Positions 1 through 7,286 of a stretch of 64,000 nucleotides of DNA are shown in pieces. Made by a program: the position numbers and the translations under genes. Location of the stretch: the NCBI RefSeq assembly GCF_035987325.1, contig NZ_CP108488.1, positions 1,984,001 to 2,048,000 of the forward strand, in the 5' to 3' direction. The stretch's first letter is position 1. Each line of letters starts with the position of its first letter. Origin of the DNA: Streptomyces sp. NBC_01244. GTDB taxonomy: Bacteria; Actinomycetota; Actinomycetes; Streptomycetales; Streptomycetaceae. The notes beneath the pieces were generated by a model. It ran no database searches. It was given only the letters and a program-made list of their open reading frames with translations, and had not been told where the DNA came from.

Positions 1-141
1 CGGGGCCTCCAGGTGCACGTGTGGACCGTGAACGAACCGGAACGCATGGAGGCTCTCCTGGACCTGGGAGTCGATGGCATCATGACCGACCGGATCGACA
101 TCTTGCGCACGGTGCTGGACCGGCGCGGAGCCTGGGCCTGA
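1..141 (+). CDS. Glycerophosphodiester phosphodiesterase, C-terminal end (partial)
   Basis: The open frame enters from the left edge and stops at 139-141, so only the last 46 residues are visible. They contain VHVWTVNEPERM followed by LGVDGIMTDRID, the typical last two beta/alpha units of the GDPD TIM barrel, which hydrolyses glycerophosphodiesters to glycerol-3-phosphate and an alcohol. The catalytic His/Glu residues lie outside the window. The next gene starts 68 bases downstream on the same strand. The family call is good because the WTVN and DGIxTD motifs are distinctive; substrate and signal peptide cannot be judged. Confidence 0.8.
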   Translation, partial: RGLQVHVWTVNEPERMEALLDLGVDGIMTDRIDILRTVLDRRGAWA

Positions 142-209
142 CCGGCCCGTTCGGCTGCGCGCCAGGTGGCGGCGGCCGCGGCGGTACGGGGACCAGCGAG
201 GGGGCACCA

Positions 210-1604
210 ATGAGTGCGCAGACGACGGAAGACGCGGAACCGGGGGCCGAGGACGGCAGAGCCGGCGGCGCGGCAACGGCCGCGGCTACGGCAGCGCGCA
301 AGCGCGAGCAGCGCGGGTGGTACTTCTACGACTTCGCGGTGTCGGTGTACTCGGCGAGCGTGCTCACCGTGTTCCTCGGGCCGTACCTCACGTCGATCGC
401 CAAGGCCGCGGCGGACGCCGAGGGCTTCGTGCACCCGCTGGGCATCCCGGTGCGGGCCGGTTCCTTCTTCGCCTACACGGTGTCCGCCTCGGTGATCCTG
501 GCCGTGCTGCTCATGCCGATGGCGGGGGCGGTCGCCGACCGGACCGGCCGCAAGAAGCCGCTGCTGGCCGTGGCCGCGTACACCGGGGCCGCGGCGACGG
601 CCGGCATGTTCTTCCTGGCGGGCGAGCGCTACCTGCTGGGCGGACTGCTCCTGATCGTCGCGAACGCCTCCCTGTCGGTCTCGATGGTGCTCTACAACGC
701 CTATCTGCCGCAGATCTCCACGCCGGACGAACGGGACACGGTCTCCTCGCGCGGCTGGGCCTTCGGATACACCTCGGGCTCGCTGATGCTCGTGATGAAC
801 CTGGCGCTCTACATGGGCCACGACTCCTTCGGTCTCACCGAAGGCATGGCGATCCGCATCTGCCTGGCCTCCGCGGGCCTGTGGTGGGGTGCCTTCGCGC
901 TGATCCCGCTGCGCAGGCTGCGGGACCGCGCCGTGGTCCGGGAGCCGGGCGCCGCCCCGGCCGTCAGCGGCTGGAAGCAGCTCATCGCCACCCTGAAGGA
1001 CATGCGGCGCTACCCGCTGACCCTGTCGTTCCTGCTGGCGTACCTGATCTACAACGACGGCGTGCAGACGGTGATCTCCCAGGCCTCGATCTACGGATCG
1101 GAGGAGCTGAAGCTGGAGCAGTCCACCCTCATCGGGGCGATCCTGCTCGTCCAGGTCCTCGCGGTGGCGGGTGCGCTGGGGATGGGCCGGCTGGCCCTCC
1201 GGTACGGCGCCAAGCGGACGATTCTCGGATCGCTGGCGGCCTGGGGCGTGACGCTGGCCGCCGGATACTTCCTGCCGGCCCGGACCCCGGTGTGGTTCTT
1301 CGCACTCGCCGCGATGATCGGGCTGGTGCTGGGAGGCAGCCAGGCGCTGTCCCGCTCGCTGTTCTCGCACCTGGTTCCGGCGGGCAAGGAGGCCGAGTAC
1401 TTCTCGGCGTACGAGATGAGCGACCGGGGGCTGAGCTGGGTGGGGCCGCTGGTTTTCGGGCTCACGTACCAGGTCACGGGCAGCTACCGGGACGCGATCA
1501 TCTCGTTGGTGGTCTTCTTCGCACTGGGTTTCGTGCTGCTCGCCCGAGTGCCGGTGCGGCGCGCGGTGGAGGCGGCGGGGAATCCTGTACCCGAGCGGAT
1601 CTGA
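210..1604 (+). CDS. MFS transporter, UMF1/Atg22-like
   Basis: A 464-residue multi-pass membrane protein. After a hydrophilic N-terminal ~35 residues comes REQRGWYFYDFAVSVYSAS, the signature opening of UMF1/Atg22-type permeases, then about 12 hydrophobic segments and the loop ADRTGRKKPLL between helices 2 and 3 that matches the MFS consensus. I chose the ATG at 210 because the in-frame sequence further upstream is low-complexity Arg/Gly-rich and overlaps the preceding gene. Atg22 exports amino acids from fungal vacuoles; the substrate of bacterial members is generally unknown. It follows the phosphodiesterase gene and precedes rbpA, which has its own promoter. Confidence 0.85.
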   Translation: MSAQTTEDAEPGAEDGRAGGAATAAATAARKREQRGWYFYDFAVSVYSASVLTVFLGPYLTSIAKAAADAEGFVHPLGIPVRAGSFFAYTVSASVILAVLLMPMAGAVADRTGRKKPLLAVAAYTGAAATAGMFFLAGERYLLGGLLLIVANASLSVSMVLYNAYLPQISTPDERDTVSSRGWAFGYTSGSLMLVMNLALYMGHDSFGLTEGMAIRICLASAGLWWGAFALIPLRRLRDRAVVREPGAAPAVSGWKQLIATLKDMRRYPLTLSFLLAYLIYNDGVQTVISQASIYGSEELKLEQSTLIGAILLVQVLAVAGALGMGRLALRYGAKRTILGSLAAWGVTLAAGYFLPARTPVWFFALAAMIGLVLGGSQALSRSLFSHLVPAGKEAEYFSAYEMSDRGLSWVGPLVFGLTYQVTGSYRDAIISLVVFFALGFVLLARVPVRRAVEAAGNPVPERI

Positions 1605-1746
1605 CCGGGGATCCGCCGCATCCGAGGGGTCACAGCCGCGCGAATTCGGAACGAATTTCGACGTTCAAGCTAAGGGCCGGTAGTGTACGCCTTTGGCCTG
1701 CCAGGCGGACCGTTACTGCGTGCTTATGAAGTGAAGACGTTGGGTG

Positions 1747-1764
1747 ACATCTGCTGCCAGATGT
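1747..1764. repeat. Small inverted repeat in the MFS-rbpA gap
   Basis: ACATCTG and CAGATGT form a perfect 7-bp stem around a 4-base centre (CTGC), about 140 bases after the transporter stop and 65 bases before the SigR-type promoter. It could end the upstream transcript or be an operator; it lacks a T-tract. The rest of the 311-base gap holds the rbpA promoter and nothing else I recognise. Confidence 0.4.
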
Positions 1765-1828
1765 GACAAAACGGGCACTGGTGGGTACAACAAGGGGCGG
1801 TACGACGGGCGACGCATGACCCGGAGCG

Positions 1829-1854
1829 GGAATCTATACCGCCGACCGGACGTT
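1829..1854 (+). promoter_or_regulatory. SigR-type promoter of rbpA (GGAAT-N18-GTT)
   Basis: GGAAT at 1829-1833 and GTT at 1852-1854 are separated by exactly 18 bases, matching the Streptomyces SigR (thiol-oxidative stress) consensus GGAAT-N18-GTT. Transcription would start roughly 50-55 bases before the rbpA ATG at 1916. rbpA of S. coelicolor is an established SigR target, so motif, spacing and gene identity agree. Confidence 0.85.
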
Positions 1855-1915
1855 GACCGGATGACGACGACAGCGACACCTGTCCTGTGGGCGACAAGCC
1901 CGGGAGGCACGATTC

Positions 1916-2290
1916 ATGAGTGAGCGAGCTCTCCGCGGTACGCGGCTCGTGGTTACCAGCTACGAGACGGACCGCGGCATCGATCTGGCCCCGCGCCAGG
2001 CGGTGGAGTACGCATGCCAGAACGGACATCGATTTGAGATGCCGTTCTCGGTTGAGGCAGAAATTCCGCCGGAGTGGGAGTGCAAGGCGTGTGGCGCCAT
2101 GGCACTCCTGGTTGACGGGGATGGGCCCGAAGAGAAGAAGGGCAAGCCTGCGCGAACGCACTGGGACATGCTCATGGAGCGGCGCACCCGCGAGGAGCTG
2201 GAGGAAGTGCTGGCCGAGAGGCTCGCGGTCCTTCGTTCCGGCGCCATGAACATTGCCGTGCATCCGCGGGACAGCCGCAAGTCCGCCTGA
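1916..2290 (+). CDS. rbpA: RNA polymerase-binding protein RbpA
   Basis: A 124-residue actinobacterial RNA polymerase activator. It binds the principal sigma factor (HrdB) and core polymerase and stabilises open complexes. The N-terminal tail (MSERALRGTR) is followed by the core domain with C34, H38, C56 and C59 (CQNGHRF and ECKACG), then a basic linker and a C-terminal helical sigma-interaction domain containing RRTREELEEVLAERL. Length and sequence match RbpA throughout. It is monocistronic, preceded by a SigR-type promoter and followed by a 91-base palindrome separating it from the convergent fxsA gene. Confidence 0.97.
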   Translation: MSERALRGTRLVVTSYETDRGIDLAPRQAVEYACQNGHRFEMPFSVEAEIPPEWECKACGAMALLVDGDGPEEKKGKPARTHWDMLMERRTREELEEVLAERLAVLRSGAMNIAVHPRDSRKSA

Positions 2291-2320
2291 CAGCCGGACG
2301 CCACAGCGGCAAGCAGCACC

Positions 2321-2411
2321 CGCGGCACCGCAAGACAGCACGAAGCCGAGGGGCCCCACCACACACTGTGTGGTGGGGCCCCTCGGCTTCGTGCTGTCTT
2401 GCGGTGCCGCG
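2321..2411. terminator. Very long perfect palindrome between rbpA and fxsA (bidirectional terminator)
   Basis: Positions 2321-2365 are the exact reverse complement of 2367-2411: 45-bp arms around the single central base C2366. It lies 30 bases after the rbpA stop and 58 bases beyond the fxsA stop, so it would end both convergent transcripts. Most intrinsic hairpins have 8-20 bp stems; a mismatch-free 45-bp stem is exceptional. There is no U-tract, as is common in Streptomyces. Confidence 0.85.
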
Positions 2412-2436
2412 CTGAACGGTTCCCGGTCAGGGCGCT

Positions 2437-2481
2437 CAGGGGGTCAGTGTGGTCAGGGGGTCAGTGTGGTCAGGGGGTCAG
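2437..2481. repeat. 17-bp tandem repeat at the fxsA 3' end
   Basis: CAGGGGGTCAGTGTGGT occurs at 2437-2453 and 2454-2470, with a partial third copy at 2471-2481. The array crosses the fxsA stop codon, so the last fxsA residues (PLTP) are repeat-encoded and each unit offers a similar stop context. It looks like slippage expansion at the gene end. Confidence 0.8.
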
Positions 2482-3060
2482 CGGCCGGTGGCCGTTGTCG
2501 GGCCGCTGCGGCCCGTCCTCGCGGATGACCTCGCCGTGGATGACCTCGCCCGGGACGACCTTGCCGTCCGGGTAGTGGATCCGGGCCTGCTGGAAGGCGT
2601 CGCCGAAGGAGCCGGCCGGCGCGGAGGCCATCTTCCGCTCGAGGGAGCGGGCGGCCCGGCGGCCGATCAGGGAGCGGACCGGCGGGAGCAGGAGCAGCAG
2701 ACCGGCCGCGTCGGAGATCAGGCCGGGCATCATGAGGAGCAGGCCGGCCAGCATGGTCAGCCCGTTGCCCGAGCCGGGCTTGCCGGGCTGCGGCGGAGTC
2801 GGCTGACGGCCCTCCTGGGCCTGCTGGAAGGTGTCCGTCAGGTTCTTGAAGGCACGTCGCCCGGCCCGCTTGATGACCACCGCACCCAGCACCAGGCCGC
2901 CCGCGAGCAGCAGGGCGACACCCCCGCCGCCGATCATTCCGGCGACCTGGCCGAGCAGCCAGATCTCCAGGATCAACCAGGCCGCGATGGCCAGGGGAAG
3001 GTACGTACGGGCGGGCGAACGCCGCCGGGGGGCCGTAGAGGTCGGAACTCCGGTCGTCAT
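2470..3060 (-). CDS. fxsA: FxsA-family membrane protein
   Basis: A 196-residue protein with hydrophobic segments near residues 20-40, 45-62 and 98-125. The FxsA pattern is clear: LPLAIAAWLILEIWLLGQVA near the start and LTMLAGLLLMMPGLISDAAG in the middle, the latter being the family's most conserved stretch. Escherichia coli FxsA, when overproduced, relieves phage T7 exclusion by F; the normal role is unknown. The C-terminal third (from about residue 135) is polar and cytosolic. It is convergent with rbpA and in the same direction as the downstream mannosyltransferase gene upstream of which it lies; the start ATG at 3060 has no strong Shine-Dalgarno. Confidence 0.85.
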   Translation of the reverse strand: MTTGVPTSTAPRRRSPARTYLPLAIAAWLILEIWLLGQVAGMIGGGGVALLLAGGLVLGAVVIKRAGRRAFKNLTDTFQQAQEGRQPTPPQPGKPGSGNGLTMLAGLLLMMPGLISDAAGLLLLLPPVRSLIGRRAARSLERKMASAPAGSFGDAFQQARIHYPDGKVVPGEVIHGEVIREDGPQRPDNGHRPLTP

Positions 3061-3145
3061 AACCCCAGTGTGCCTGGGCCGGAGTAAAGACGTCCTCAGC
3101 CGGAGGTACCGGACATCCCCTAGGGGTGGCGACCTCCCGCGCGGG

Positions 3146-3952
3146 CTACTTGTCCCGGGCCTTGCCCGTCCGCTTGCCCGTCAGCGTGTCCGACACCTTG
3201 CCCGAGAGCTTGCCGGCGTGCTCCTTGATGCCCCACTGGGTGACCCGCCAGAGGGCCTCCACCACGATGTCCTTGCTCATCTTGCTGTCGCCGAACTCGC
3301 GCTCGACGAAGGTGATGGGCACCTCGACCACGCGGAAGCCCTTCTGCACGGCCCGGCGGGCCAGGTCCACCTGGAAGCAGTAGCCGGCGGAGGCCACGTC
3401 GGCCAGGCCCAGCCCCTCGAGGGTCTCGCGGCGGAAGGCGCGGTAGCCGCCGGTCACGTCGCGGATCGGGACGCCCAGCATCAGCCGGGAGTACGTGGAC
3501 CCGCCCCGGGAGAGGAACTCGCGGCTCTTGGGCCAGTTGACGACCCGGCCGCCCGGCACCCAGCGGGAGCCCAGCACCAGGTCGGCGCCCTCCAGGGCGG
3601 TGAGCAGCCTGGGCAGCTCCTCGGGCTGGTGGGAGCCGTCGGCGTCCATCTCGATGATGACGCCGTAGCCGTTCTCCAGGCCCCACCCGAAGCCGGCCAG
3701 GTAGGCGGCGCCGAGTCCTTCCTTGCCCTTGCGGTGCAGGACGTGGACCTGGTCGTCCGCGGCGGCCAGCTCGTCGGCGAGCTTTCCGGTGCCGTCAGGG
3801 CTGTTGTCGTCGGCGACCAGGACGTGGGCCCCGGGTACAGCCGCGCGGACGCGGCCGACGATCAGCCCGATGTTCTCCGCCTCGTTGTAGGTCGGAATGA
3901 TCACCAAGGCCGTGCCGAGCGGTCCGTAGCTTCGCTGTCCGCCGTCGCTCAC
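3146..3952 (-). CDS. ppm1: Polyprenol-phosphate mannosyltransferase (Ppm1/DPM1-like)
   Basis: A GT2 glycosyltransferase of 268 residues from the GTG at 3952, chosen because GGGGA precedes it at good distance; an ATG at 3979 with AGG is an alternative. It has [13 protein letters not shown], then [11 protein letters not shown] and [15 protein letters not shown], the nucleotide and metal-binding motifs of DPM1-type enzymes. These transfer mannose from GDP-mannose to polyprenyl phosphate at the membrane, supplying protein O-mannosylation and, in other actinobacteria, lipoglycans. There is no membrane domain, so it depends on another protein or peripheral binding. The basic C-terminus ([11 protein letters not shown]) may contact membrane. 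Confidence 0.9.
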   Translation of the reverse strand: MSDGGQRSYGPLGTALVIIPTYNEAENIGLIVGRVRAAVPGAHVLVADDNSPDGTGKLADELAAADDQVHVLHRKGKEGLGAAYLAGFGWGLENGYGVIIEMDADGSHQPEELPRLLTALEGADLVLGSRWVPGGRVVNWPKSREFLSRGGSTYSRLMLGVPIRDVTGGYRAFRRETLEGLGLADVASAGYCFQVDLARRAVQKGFRVVEVPITFVEREFGDSKMSKDIVVEALWRVTQWGIKEHAGKLSGKVSDTLTGKRTGKARDK

Positions 3953-4017
3953 TGATTCCCCTTTTGCGTTCTCGTACATCCTGTACGTCGTGTCGCAGAG
4001 GATGATTTTAGAACAGC

Positions 4018-4106
4018 GATCGGGGCCCGCGGTCCTTCGGGCCGGACCGGCTCCCGCTGGCTGCGGGCCGCCTGACCGTTGTCTACTGGACCGCAGGGCC
4101 CCGATC
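4018..4106. other. Long imperfect inverted repeat upstream of ppm1
   Basis: Bases 4018-4035 pair with 4088-4106 across an 18-bp stem with a single bulged base, enclosing further GC-rich pairing. It lies 66 bases upstream of the ppm1 GTG and about 210 bases after the amidohydrolase stop on the minus strand, inside a 366-base gap. It may terminate the amidohydrolase transcript or form a structured ppm1 leader. The remainder of the gap (4107-4319) is GC-rich with short direct repeats (GCAGGGGGG-like) and no gene I can support. Confidence 0.5.
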
Positions 4107-4319
4107 TGAGGCCACCCGCCCCCAAGCCCCTTCGGAGCAGGGGGGAACCCCGCCCCACTCCTGCGAAGCAGGGGGGACACCCTTGCGGCGAAACCTTCCC
4201 TCGCCCCCGAGGCGCGGGCGCGGCTGTGCGATCGGCTCCGTCCGGTTCGGACGTCCGGTGGTGGACCCGGCCGAACCTATCCGGGTCCGGCCGCCCTCAC
4301 CGAACCACGGCCACCCGGA

Positions 4320-5981
4320 TCACCCCTGTGGCCGTACGAATACCTCCCGGCCGCCGACCACGGTGGCCAGGCAGACCGGCAGCTCGCCGCCGGGGGTCAG
4401 GTCCGGCAGTCCGGGGGTGCCCGAACGGGGGTCCGTGGACCAGCGGGCGACCCGGTCGTCGGGGGCCTGCACCACCAGTTCGGCCGTGTCCCAGACCGCG
4501 TAGTCGGCCGGGGCGCCGGGGACGAGGATGCCCGCGTCGTCGCGTCCCAGGGCCCGCCAGCCGCCCCGCGTGTGGGCCGCGAAGGCGGCCCGTGCGGAGA
4601 TCCGGTGGGCGGGGGTGTGGTGGAAGGCGGCCGCCCGGACGGCGCCCCAGGGGTCGAGCGGGGTGACCGGGGCGTCGGAGCCGAAGGCGAGCGGGACGCC
4701 TGCCTTGAGCATGGCCGCGTACGGGTTGAGGGTGCGGGCGCGCTCGCCGCCGAGCCGGTCGGCGTACATGCCCTGCTCGCCGCCCCACAGCGCGTCGAAG
4801 GCGGGCTGCACGGAGGCCGTGAGGCCGAGCTCGGCGAAGGCCGCGATGGTGGCCGGGGTCATCATCTCGGCGTGCTCGACCCGGTGCCGGGCGGCACGGA
4901 CGCGGTCCAGGCCGACCTTGTCGGCGGCGGCCCGGACCCCGGTGACCACGGCGGTGATCGCGGCGTCTCCGATGGCGTGGAAGCCCGCCTGGAGGCCCGC
5001 TTCGGTGCAGGCGGCGACGTGTTCGGCGACGGCCCGCGCGTCGAGGTAGTCGACGCCGGTGTGCTCCGCGTCGGCGTACGGGGCGTGCAGGCAGGCGGTG
5101 TGCGAGCCGAGGGCTCCGTCGACGAAGAGGTCGCCGGCGGCCCCGACCGCGCCGAGTTCCTTGACCCGGGCGAGGTCCCGGTCGGCCCAGTAGCCGAAGA
5201 CACGGGGGCCGGGGTGGGTCCGCGCCAGCTCCAGGAGGGCGGTGAAGTCCTCCGGGGAGGAGATCTCCGGGCCGCCGCACTCGTGGACGGAGCCGATCCC
5301 GAGGGACGCGGCCCGGTCGAGGGCGGTCCGCTGGGCCTCGGCGCGCTGGGCCGGGGTGAGGGCGCCGAGCGCGGCGCGGCGTACGGCGTGGTGGGCGCCC
5401 TGGGTCAGCGGCTCGTCGGCGGCCTCGCGGACCTCGGGTACGAGCCGGAGCAGGGCCGTGGTCACCACGGCGGAGTGCGCGTCGATGCGGCTGAGGTAGA
5501 GCGGGCGGCCGCCGGTGGCCTCGTCGAGCTCCTGCCTGCGGGGGGCGCGGCGCTCGGGCCAGCGGGCGGCGTCCCAGCCGTGGCCGAGCAGCACCCGGTC
5601 GGCGGGGCGGCCATCCGCGTACGCGCGCACGCGCTGGAGGGCTTCGGCGAGGGAGGCGGCCGTGGAGAGGTCCAGGCCGGTCAGGGCGAGGCCGGCGGAG
5701 GTGGTGTGCACGTGGGCGTCGGTGAAGGCGGGGGTGACGAGCGCCCCGCCGAGGTCGACGACCTCGTCCACGCCCTGCGCGAAGGCGTCCGCGGCGCCCT
5801 CGGAGCCGACCCAGGCGATGTGGCCGCGCTCCACGATCATCGCGGTGGCGAAGGGATCGGCGGGGCTGTGGACCTCGCCGCCGCGCAGGAGGACCGTACG
5901 GGGGCCTCCGGCGGTGGGGCTGGAGTCGGCGGTGCGGGGGCCTCCGGCGGCGTTGGCGGAGTCGGCGGTGCGGTCTGTCAT
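4320..5981 (-). CDS. Amidohydrolase family protein (YtcJ-type)
   Basis: A 553-residue metal-dependent hydrolase of the amidohydrolase superfamily, YtcJ-like branch. After a beta-sandwich strand comes TPAFTDAHVH, giving the metal-binding H90 and H92. Downstream are GFHAIGDAAI and RVEHAEMM with further metal-ligand histidines and FGSDAPVTPLDPW with the catalytic aspartate. No signal peptide is seen, so it is probably cytosolic; the substrate, an amide or cyclic imide, is unknown. The first ~30 residues contain a duplicated GGPRTADS-like segment that is not part of the fold and may be slippage-derived. It is followed after ~370 bases by ppm1 and preceded by a repeat element. Confidence 0.8.
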   Translation of the reverse strand: MTDRTADSANAAGGPRTADSSPTAGGPRTVLLRGGEVHSPADPFATAMIVERGHIAWVGSEGAADAFAQGVDEVVDLGGALVTPAFTDAHVHTTSAGLALTGLDLSTAASLAEALQRVRAYADGRPADRVLLGHGWDAARWPERRAPRRQELDEATGGRPLYLSRIDAHSAVVTTALLRLVPEVREAADEPLTQGAHHAVRRAALGALTPAQRAEAQRTALDRAASLGIGSVHECGGPEISSPEDFTALLELARTHPGPRVFGYWADRDLARVKELGAVGAAGDLFVDGALGSHTACLHAPYADAEHTGVDYLDARAVAEHVAACTEAGLQAGFHAIGDAAITAVVTGVRAAADKVGLDRVRAARHRVEHAEMMTPATIAAFAELGLTASVQPAFDALWGGEQGMYADRLGGERARTLNPYAAMLKAGVPLAFGSDAPVTPLDPWGAVRAAAFHHTPAHRISARAAFAAHTRGGWRALGRDDAGILVPGAPADYAVWDTAELVVQAPDDRVARWSTDPRSGTPGLPDLTPGGELPVCLATVVGGREVFVRPQG

Positions 5982-6048
5982 GCCGACAGTCTGGCGGGTG
6001 CGTTCCCGGTTCCGGACCGCGGCCCCTTCGCAGGGGGTCCGGGGGCGA

Positions 6049-6142
6049 TTCCCCTACCCGCCCTTCGCCCGTTCCCCGGGGGCCTGGCCCCGGACCCCCG
6101 CTCCTCAAACGCCGGAGGGGCTGGGGTTGGCCGGAGGGGCTG
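6049..6142. repeat. Streptomyces intergenic repeat element, copy A
   Basis: Starts with CCCCTACCCGCCCTTCG, then a CCCCGGGG-type dyad, and ends with CCTCAAACGCCGGAGGGGCTG. The same modules recur at 9871-10140, 17904-18126, 38716-39000 and in part at 55266-55310. This copy is between the Lrp gene stop and the amidohydrolase start. It contains no gene. Confidence 0.8.
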
Positions 6143-6144
6143 AT

Positions 6145-6594
6145 TTACACCCGGGGCGGGCGGGCCTCGTACGGGGTGGAGAGGACCACCGTCGTGCGGG
6201 TGGAGACGTGGGCCAGGGCGCGCAGGCGGCCCAGGAGGTCTTCCAGCTCGAGCGGGGTGGCCACGCGGACCTTGAGGATGTAGTTCTCGTCGCCCGCGAC
6301 GCTGTGGCAGGCCTCGATCTCGGGAACCCCGGACAGCCGGTCCGCGATGTCGTCGGGTGCGCTCGGGTCGAAGGGCTTGACCGAGATGAAGGCCGTGAGG
6401 GGGAGACCGACGGCCTCCGGGTCCACGACGGCCGCGTACCCGCGGATGACACCGCGCTGCTCCAGCCGGCGTACTCGCTGATGGACCGCCGACGTGGACA
6501 GTCCGGTGGCCTTGCCCAGGTCCGTGTAGCTCATCCGCCCGTCCCGCACGAGCAGATCCACGATCTGGCGGTCCAGCTCCTCCATTGCGCTCAT
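6145..6594 (-). CDS. Lrp/AsnC-family transcriptional regulator
   Basis: A 149-residue regulator: an N-terminal helix-turn-helix (LDRQIVDLLVRDGRMSYTDL, then GLSTSAVHQRVRRLEQRG) and a C-terminal RAM/AsnC ligand domain (SVAGDENYILKVRV). Such proteins form ring-shaped oligomers and respond to amino acids or keto acids. The start ATG at 6594 was taken because the HTH begins right after it; ATG 6585 is equally possible and neither has a strong Shine-Dalgarno. It is divergent from the 6804 gene, a likely target along with itself. Confidence 0.85.
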   Translation of the reverse strand: MSAMEELDRQIVDLLVRDGRMSYTDLGKATGLSTSAVHQRVRRLEQRGVIRGYAAVVDPEAVGLPLTAFISVKPFDPSAPDDIADRLSGVPEIEACHSVAGDENYILKVRVATPLELEDLLGRLRALAHVSTRTTVVLSTPYEARPPRV

Positions 6595-6803
6595 AGCCGC
6601 ACAACTTACGTCCCCGAACCGTTCAGGCCCAGCCGTGTCCACGGATTGAGGTGGCACCTGCGGCAGGCATGTGACCAAGGCCACAGGGGTATGCGGGCGT
6701 ACGGCGGCCTGATGTGGTTACTCGTGCCGCGCGACGGGAAGTGCTTGGGGTGGCCGTGGCCGAAGAACCTGCCCGCCCGGCCCACCCAAGGGGGAGTACA
6801 TCC

Positions 6804-7259
6804 ATGCTGAACACCAAGCGCGCCGGTCGTACCGAACCGGAGCCCCTGGAAATCGTCGAGAGCGGTTACGCCGATGACGACGACTACCTCGAATACTCCG
6901 AGGGCTTCGAGATCCACCACGCGACCTGCCCCGACTGCGGCCAGTCGATCGCGCTCGTCGCGGACGAGGAGTTCCTGCCGGAGCACGCCCTCTGCCTGAC
7001 CCCGTGGAACCCCTTCGGGCTCACGGTGTGCGCGGGCACCGGACGGCCCGCCTCCGACGCGCTGCCCACCCTCGGCTTCGGTGACGACGAGCCCGCCGAG
7101 GAACTCGAGCTGGAGCCCGTCGTCCACCTGGCGCTACCGCAGGGGCTGGACTGGCGGACGCAGCCCTTCTCGCACGTCGGCGGCCCCGGCTCGCGTCCCG
7201 TGCGGATGCCGGCGCTCGCGGCGATGCCGCAGATGCGCCAGCACGCGCAGGCCGCCTGA
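6804..7259 (+). CDS. Conserved hypothetical protein with possible zinc site
   Basis: A 151-residue soluble protein from ATG 6804, which has GGGGAG seven bases upstream. Its N-terminal half is acidic (DDDDYLEYSEGFE), followed by HATCPDCGQSIAL and, further on, HALCLTP and TVCAGTG; these four cysteines could bind one zinc ion. The C-terminal half is Pro/Gln-rich and lacks a recognisable fold. I know it only as a streptomycete hypothetical. It diverges from the Lrp gene and converges with the phosphotransferase gene (27-base gap). No function is assigned. Confidence 0.7.
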   Translation: MLNTKRAGRTEPEPLEIVESGYADDDDYLEYSEGFEIHHATCPDCGQSIALVADEEFLPEHALCLTPWNPFGLTVCAGTGRPASDALPTLGFGDDEPAEELELEPVVHLALPQGLDWRTQPFSHVGGPGSRPVRMPALAAMPQMRQHAQAA

Positions 7260-7286
7260 GCCCCGGGCCGAGCGGCCGCCGGGGGT

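Noticed and set aside
4572..6143. Long plus-strand open frame opposite the amidohydrolase gene
   Set aside because: Gly/Ala/Val-rich with no fold features; the minus strand has metal-ligand motifs of an amidohydrolase.
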